Assembly: GCA_031213475.1 (NCBI GenBank) | Contig: JARUPZ010000010.1 | Coordinates: 12,340,501 to 12,404,500 of the forward strand | Reading direction: 5' to 3' | From: Nereocystis luetkeana | Taxonomy: Eukaryota > Sar > Phaeophyceae > Laminariales > Laminariaceae | Length of the DNA stretch: 64,000 nt | In this document: positions 57,784 to 64,000 of the stretch, in pieces | How the letters are laid out: every line of letters begins with the position of its first letter | How positions within the stretch are numbered: the first letter of the stretch is position 1 | Position numbers and translations under genes: made by a program | The notes under the pieces: model-generated | Told to the model about the DNA's origin: nothing | The model's database searches: none | The model's input: the letters and a program-made list of their open reading frames with translations, nothing else

Positions 57784-59449
57784 TAAACTGTAAATACTTT
57801 ATTGGCTATTACTTCTACTACTGCTGTTGAGTCCTACTACCCACTCTTTGTTGCGAGTAGAACAGAACGGGCGCCTCATCTAATCTCGCAAGGCACTCAC
57901 TTGATACAATTGCTGATCTCGCCCACGCTGTACAACTCCCTAACTAGGGTCGAACGATTGAGTGAGAGGCCGGGCCTATGTTCTACCCATGAACAAAGAA
58001 TGCGTTGCCAGACGAATTGGATGTGTTCCGATACATCACTGGTCGTCCGTCTAGCATTTCGCTGTTGCCTTGGCTAATTAATTGGCTCTGCGAAACACGC
58101 AGCAAGTTGACCCATATTATCCACTTGGTGTCAGCTTCATCTGCGGTGCGAGTATTATTTATCTATTTTTTCGCAGCAATGCATTGTTAATGACCAATAA
58201 CGATTCATGAAGAAAACAACGGAAGAAATTATATGTAACCCGTGATCACATCACAGGCTCCAATTATTAAGCGATCGAGAGTGTAGACGAAATCAAACGA
58301 AACAATCCTGGTCAATTACGTACGACAGCAGTTTGTAGTTCCCAGAGTAGGCAAATAGCAACCAACATACAATGCCCTTTATAACCAGGGATGCTTGTTA
58401 CGCGTCACATGTTATTTCGCGTTCGCAGACATTTGCAAACAAATGCCTGGTAGGCGTTTGCGTTCTTTTCAAAATGACCCCTGAAGGACGAAGCCCCCAT
58501 ATAGTTAGAAACCCCTTCATCGTTGCTTTTTGGTAGAACCGCTTGCTGTAAAGCTAATGCATCAGCGTCTCAGCAGCAGCAGGGGAGCGTTTGCGGACTG
58601 GTAGAGTTGTTGGTGGTTCGTGCTTGCAATGTATTTTTGTTTGCTAGACACTTGTTACGCATTTCACATTTTGTTTCACAGCGGCTGTTGCGCTCGCTAA
58701 TTAAAAAGGTACGACGTGCGAGATTTCCATACTATATTATAGGTGCTGTGCTATTAATATAATATTATCACAATATAAAAAAAAGTACAGCATCGACCCT
58801 CGACGCAAGACTGCATGCTGCCGTCGCCGCGATTGCTTGCAGTAAGTAAGCATCTCACATGCAAACAGATAAAAAAGAAGGGGGGTGATTTCACACCTTG
58901 TCAGGTTTTGCAGTTGACGTTCGTGGGCGACGTTCGTACGATTCTTCATTCTGACGCGAACACCCGACGTGCGCACTAGTTTTAGCTCTAACACGCATCC
59001 CTGCTTTTATAAATGAGTCCACGTACGCATCAGACATGTATGATGCTGTACTTGCTACTATTAATAATATTAATACAGAACATGTTGAACCATATGCTGG
59101 TACACTCGGAACATATTGTAATACATATAACAGTTGTATCGTACCTGGTATGACTTGTTTGTGTATGTGGTATACTCGTATGATATTGCGAACCATATGC
59201 TGGCACAACTTAAAGTACATTCGGAACATAACATGATACATTCATTGGTTGGTGGCTTGTGTATGTGTTTTTCACAACGTAAAATGGCGATCCAATCCAT
59301 GGATTCAAATTTGGCACAAATAATGGAACCATTGATTATATCGAATGTCTCGGGATTTGTATCGGATCGAGGTCACTTCTTCCCTTCTCTCCCGAAACCT
59401 CGTGAGCTTCACGAGTTGGTCGCGAAATTCTTGAGATTATGCTGACAAC
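57784..59449. other. Unannotated telomere-proximal DNA
   Basis: No gene is recognised. TACCTGGTA is at 59142-59150. Frames are under 120 codons. Confidence 0.4.
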
Positions 59450-59850
59450 CACCCGGTCGACACCAGCCCCTCCAGCGGACGCGACTGCCGCTGTCGCGTC
59501 GGCCCGGGGCCGGCGCCTCCCGGCCGAGCCGCGAGCTTCAAGCAACGCGGCTTTTGGTCTGGTATACTCTAGACCTCCGGTTCCATGCCATCCTCCTGGA
59601 GTCGGAGCACTGTGTTCTTTTCCTCCGAGCATCCGAGGTGGGGGCGCTTGGGGAGGCGCTGCGCGTCAGCTAGGCTACGGGGCAGGTGCTGCGGGAACGT
59701 AGGGACCGGCGGCTCAAACCGAGACGGTCGAGATCGCCGGTGGGGCAAACGCTGGTGAGAATGCCTCAGCTGGAGCGAGCTTGGGAGCGGAGCTCGTCCA
59801 AGTTGGGCCCCGCAGGTCCAGCCGCCGACCATGGAAGTAAGGCGTAAATA
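59450..59850 (+). other. GC-rich, Ala-rich open segment
   Basis: A CG-rich block with a plus frame (59439-59702) rich in Ala, Pro and Arg, and further Ala-Gly-rich frames to about 59835. Antisense frames are open too (59336-59632 and 59714-60208). It could be a remnant of a coding exon or simply a GC-rich subtelomeric block. Confidence 0.25.
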
Positions 59851-60099
59851 TTATCAGGATCTGATCGGACTCACTACAAACACGCACCTTCCAGAGGTGC
59901 GAGTGTGTTCGACGCTTTCTCGAGTATACGAGGTTGCGTTGGCCTGGCGCCCCTCTCCCCGCTGGCCGTAGATCAACAACAATAAACGGGTGCAGGGCTT
60001 GAAAGGCACATTGGTATCGGAGATTAAGTACGTGGGGACGCAGATTGGGATCGAAGATTTTGGGGGGTACACACGTGGCCAATCGGCTACCACCAAACA

Positions 60100-60228
60100 C
60101 CCTCTGGAGGGCAAGATATATTACCCTCTGGAGGGTGCGGTAAATTTTAGGCCCACCACACCGACGTACAGAGTGGTCGGCCGCGCACGCTCTGGAGGCC
60201 GACGTCACAACAAAAACCCTCTGGCGGG
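60100..60228. repeat. Cluster of CTCTGGAGG near-palindromes beside the telomere
   Basis: CCCTCTGGAGGG at 60100-60111 and 60124-60135, GCTCTGGAGGCC at about 60190-60201 and CCCTCTGGCGGG at 60217-60228. The last one touches the first TTAGGG. Confidence 0.8.
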
Positions 60229-60229
60229 C

Positions 60230-63200
60230 TTAGGGTTAGGGTTAGGGTTAGGGTTAGGGTTAGGGGTTAGGGTTAGGGTTAGGGTTAGGGTTAGGGTTAG
60301 GGTTAGGGTTAGGGTTAGGGTTAGGGTTAGGGTTAGGGTTAGGGTTAGGGTTAGGGTTAGGGTTAGGGTTAGGGTTAGGGTTAGGGTTAGGGTTAGGGTT
60401 AGGGTTAGGGTTAGGGTTAGGGTTAGGGTTAGGGTTAGGGTTAGGGTTAGGGTTAGGGTTAGGGTTAGGGTTAGGGTTAGGGTTAGGGTTAGGGTTAGGG
60501 TTAGGGTTAGGGTTAGGGTTAGGGTTAGGGTTAGGGTTAGGGTTAGGGTTAGGGTTAGGGTTAGGGTTAGGGTTAGGGTTAGGGTTAGGGTTAGGGTTAG
60601 GGTTAGGGTTAGGGTTAGGGTTAGGGTTAGGGTTAGGGTTAGGGTTAGGGTTAGGGTTAGGGTTAGGGTTAGGGTTAGGGTTAGGGTTAGGGTTAGGGTT
60701 AGGGTTAGGGTTAGGGTTAGGGTTAGGGTTAGGGTTAGGGTTAGGGTTAGGGTTAGGGTTAGGGTTAGGGTTAGGGTTAGGGTTAGGGTTAGGGTTAGGG
60801 TTAGGGTTAGGGTTAGGGTTAGGGTTAGGGTTAGGGTTAGGGTTAGGGTTAGGGTTAGGGTTAGGGTTAGGGTTAGGGTTAGGGTTAGGGTTAGGGTTAG
60901 GGTTAGGGTTAGGGTTAGGGTTAGGGTTAGGGTTAGGGTTAGGGTTAGGGTTAGGGTTAGGGTTAGGGTTAGGGTTAGGGTTAGGGTTAGGGTTAGGGTT
61001 AGGGTTAGGGTTAGGGTTAGGGTTAGGGTTAGGGTTAGGGTTAGGGTTAGGGTTAGGGTTAGGGTTAGGGTTAGGGTTAGGGTTAGGGTTAGGGTTAGGG
61101 TTAGGGTTAGGGTTAGGGTTAGGGTTAGGGTTAGGGTTAGGGTTAGGGTTAGGGTTAGGGTTAGGGTTAGGGTTAGGGTTAGGGTTAGGGTTAGGGTTAG
61201 GGTTAGGGTTAGGGTTAGGGTTAGGGTTAGGGTTAGGGTTAGGGTTAGGGTTAGGGTTAGGGTTAGGGTTAGGGTTAGGGTTAGGGTTAGGGTTAGGGTT
61301 AGGGTTAGGGTTAGGGTTAGGGTTAGGGTTAGGGTTAGGGTTAGGGTTAGGGTTAGGGTTAGGGTTAGGGTTAGGGTTAGGGTTAGGGTTAGGGTTAGGG
61401 TTAGGGTTAGGGTTAGGGTTAGGGTTAGGGTTAGGGTTAGGGTTAGGGTTAGGGTTAGGGTTAGGGTTAGGGTTAGGGTTAGGGTTAGGGTTAGGGTTAG
61501 GGTTAGGGTTAGGGTTAGGGTTAGGGTTAGGGTTAGGGTTAGGGTTAGGGTTAGGGTTAGGGTTAGGGTTAGGGTTAGGGTTAGGGTTAGGGTTAGGGTT
61601 AGGGTTAGGGTTAGGGTTAGGGTTAGGGTTAGGGTTAGGGTTAGGGTTAGGGTTAGGGTTAGGGTTAGGGTTAGGGTTAGGGTTAGGGTTAGGGTTAGGG
61701 TTAGGGTTAGGGTTAGGGTTAGGGTTAGGGTTAGGGTTAGGGTTAGGGTTAGGGTTAGGGTTAGGGTTAGGGTTAGGGTTAGGGTTAGGGTTAGGGTTAG
61801 GGTTAGGGTTAGGGTTAGGGTTAGGGTTAGGGTTAGGGTTAGGGTTAGGGTTAGGGTTAGGGTTAGGGTTAGGGTTAGGGTTAGGGTTAGGGTTAGGGTT
61901 AGGGTTAGGGTTAGGGTTAGGGTTAGGGTTAGGGTTAGGGTTAGGGTTAGGGTTAGGGTTAGGGTTAGGGTTAGGGTTAGGGTTAGGGTTAGGGTTAGGG
62001 TTAGGGTTAGGGTTAGGGTTAGGGTTAGGGTTAGGGTTAGGGTTAGGGTTAGGGTTAGGGTTAGGGTTAGGGTTAGGGTTAGGGTTAGGGTTAGGGTTAG
62101 GGTTAGGGTTAGGGTTAGGGTTAGGGTTAGGGTTAGGGTTAGGGTTAGGGTTAGGGTTAGGGTTAGGGTTAGGGTTAGGGTTAGGGTTAGGGTTAGGGTT
62201 AGGGTTAGGGTTAGGGTTAGGGTTAGGGTTAGGGTTAGGGTTAGGGTTAGGGTTAGGGTTAGGGTTAGGGTTAGGGTTAGGGTTAGGGTTAGGGTTAGGG
62301 TTAGGGTTAGGGTTAGGGTTAGGGTTAGGGTTAGGGTTAGGGTTAGGGTTAGGGTTAGGGTTAGGGTTAGGGTTAGGGTTAGGGTTAGGGTTAGGGTTAG
62401 GGTTAGGGTTAGGGTTAGGGTTAGGGTTAGGGTTAGGGTTAGGGTTAGGGTTAGGGTTAGGGTTAGGGTTAGGGTTAGGGTTAGGGTTAGGGTTAGGGTT
62501 AGGGTTAGGGTTAGGGTTAGGGTTAGGGTTAGGGTTAGGGTTAGGGTTAGGGTTAGGGTTAGGGTTAGGGTTAGGGTTAGGGTTAGGGTTAGGGTTAGGG
62601 TTAGGGTTAGGGTTAGGGTTAGGGTTAGGGTTAGGGTTAGGGTTAGGGTTAGGGTTAGGGTTAGGGTTAGGGTTAGGGTTAGGGTTAGGGTTAGGGTTAG
62701 GGTTAGGGTTAGGGTTAGGGTTAGGGTTAGGGTTAGGGTTAGGGTTAGGGTTAGGGTTAGGGTTAGGGTTAGGGTTAGGGTTAGGGTTAGGGTTAGGGTT
62801 AGGGTTAGGGTTAGGGTTAGGGTTAGGGTTAGGGTTAGGGTTAGGGTTAGGGTTAGGGTTAGGGTTAGGGTTAGGGTTAGGGTTAGGGTTAGGGTTAGGG
62901 TTAGGGTTAGGGTTAGGGTTAGGGTTAGGGTTAGGGTTAGGGTTAGGGTTAGGGTTAGGGTTAGGGTTAGGGTTAGGGTTAGGGTTAGGGTTAGGGTTAG
63001 GGTTAGGGTTAGGGTTAGGGTTAGGGTTAGGGTTAGGGTTAGGGTTAGGGTTAGGGTTAGGGTTAGGGTTAGGGTTAGGGTTAGGGTTAGGGTTAGGGTT
63101 AGGGTTAGGGTTAGGGTTAGGGTTAGGGTTAGGGTTAGGGTTAGGGTTAGGGTTAGGGTTAGGGTTAGGGTTAGGGTTAGGGTTAGGGTTAGGGTTAGGG

Positions 63201-64000
63201 TTAGGGTTAGGGTTAGGGTTAGGGTTAGGGTTAGGGTTAGGGTTAGGGTTAGGGTTAGGGTTAGGGTTAGGGTTAGGGTTAGGGTTAGGGTTAGGGTTAG
63301 GGTTAGGGTTAGGGTTAGGGTTAGGGTTAGGGTTAGGGTTAGGGTTAGGGTTAGGGTTAGGGTTAGGGTTAGGGTTAGGGTTAGGGTTAGGGTTAGGGTT
63401 AGGGTTAGGGTTAGGGTTAGGGTTAGGGTTAGGGTTAGGGTTAGGGTTAGGGTTAGGGTTAGGGTTAGGGTTAGGGTTAGGGTTAGGGTTAGGGTTAGGG
63501 TTAGGGTTAGGGTTAGGGTTAGGGTTAGGGTTAGGGTTAGGGTTAGGGTTAGGGTTAGGGTTAGGGTTAGGGTTAGGGTTAGGGTTAGGGTTAGGGTTAG
63601 GGTTAGGGTTAGGGTTAGGGTTAGGGTTAGGGTTAGGGTTAGGGTTAGGGTTAGGGTTAGGGTTAGGGTTAGGGTTAGGGTTAGGGTTAGGGTTAGGGTT
63701 AGGGTTAGGGTTAGGGTTAGGGTTAGGGTTAGGGTTAGGGTTAGGGTTAGGGTTAGGGTTAGGGTTAGGGTTAGGGTTAGGGTTAGGGTTAGGGTTAGGG
63801 TTAGGGTTAGGGTTAGGGTTAGGGTTAGGGTTAGGGTTAGGGTTAGGGTTAGGGTTAGGGTTAGGGTTAGGGTTAGGGTTAGGGTTAGGGTTAGGTTAGG
63901 GTTAGGGTTAGGGTTAGGGTTAGGGTTAGGGTTAGGAGGTTAGGGTTAGGGTTAGGGTTAGGGTTAGGTTAGGGTTAGGGTTAGGTTAGGGTTAGGGTTA
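60230..64000 (+). repeat. Terminal telomere array (TTAGGG)n
   Basis: About 628 units in the G-rich orientation to the window end. One extra-G unit occurs near 60260 and otherwise the array is perfect to about 63890. The last 110 bp contain four length variants (near 63891, 63932-63940, 63964 and 63981). This is the chromosome end. A long Arg-Val frame across it is a by-product of the repeat. Confidence 0.98.

Noticed and set aside
59990-63943. A 1317-codon open frame of alternating Arg and Val
   Set aside because: It is only the telomere repeat translated in one frame; the frame would be open in any TTAGGG array.

Overview
This window is the right-hand end of a eukaryotic chromosome. The last 3.77 kb (60230-64000) is an almost perfect TTAGGG telomere array with the G-rich strand running 5'->3' to the end, which is the orientation of a true right terminus. 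The 60 kb inside it is gene-poor subtelomere: short broken reading frames, transposon remains, tandem repeats, tRNA-like SINE pieces and many short telomere-like islands (TTAGGG or CCCTAA). There are no operons, ribosome-binding-site gene packing or rRNA. TTAGGG telomeres, an intron-containing PAPS-dependent sulfotransferase gene and the LINE type would fit a stramenopile such as a brown alga, but this taxonomic call is inference.

Layout. 1-4.79 kb: unannotated DNA with a few microsatellites. 4.79-9.55 kb: LINE retrotransposon copy 1 (endonuclease plus reverse transcriptase, several frame breaks, one nested insertion). 9.55-13.2 kb: an inverted LINE 3' fragment, a tRNA-like sequence, then LINE copy 2, 5'-truncated but with a long intact RT reading frame. 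13.2-21.1 kb: repeat-dense block with a 37-bp minisatellite, a Tc1/mariner-type MITE, a five-unit array of about 270-bp cores, three clusters of a degenerate repeat of about 60 bp, another LINE 3' end and a tandem repeat of about 234 bp. 21-28.9 kb: SINE, inverted repeat copy, interstitial telomere tract. 28.9-30.5 kb: a hAT-like element with a perfect 8-bp target duplication, followed by a second copy of the MITE. 30.5-47.8 kb: mostly no recognisable gene, with a TTAA-flanked hairpin MITE, a probable Gypsy integrase remnant and local duplications. 47.8-50.6 kb: the one host-type gene I can defend, a minus-strand sulfotransferase with at least four phase-compatible exons. 51.9-57.8 kb: a tandem duplication and two tRNA-derived SINE families. 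57.8-60.2 kb: telomere-proximal DNA with a GC-rich segment and a cluster of near-palindromes, then the telomere.

The most unusual signal is not a gene. The 9-bp palindrome TACCWGGTA occurs 20 times exactly in 60 kb, where about 0.5 is expected. In one case it sits as a frameshifting micro-insertion, flanked by a repeated ATG, inside the LINE endonuclease reading frame. That suggests this tiny sequence was inserted or left behind by a mobile or repair process.

Most genes here do not work together: the RT frames belong to a LINE family, the SINEs and MITEs are non-autonomous, and the sulfotransferase stands alone.
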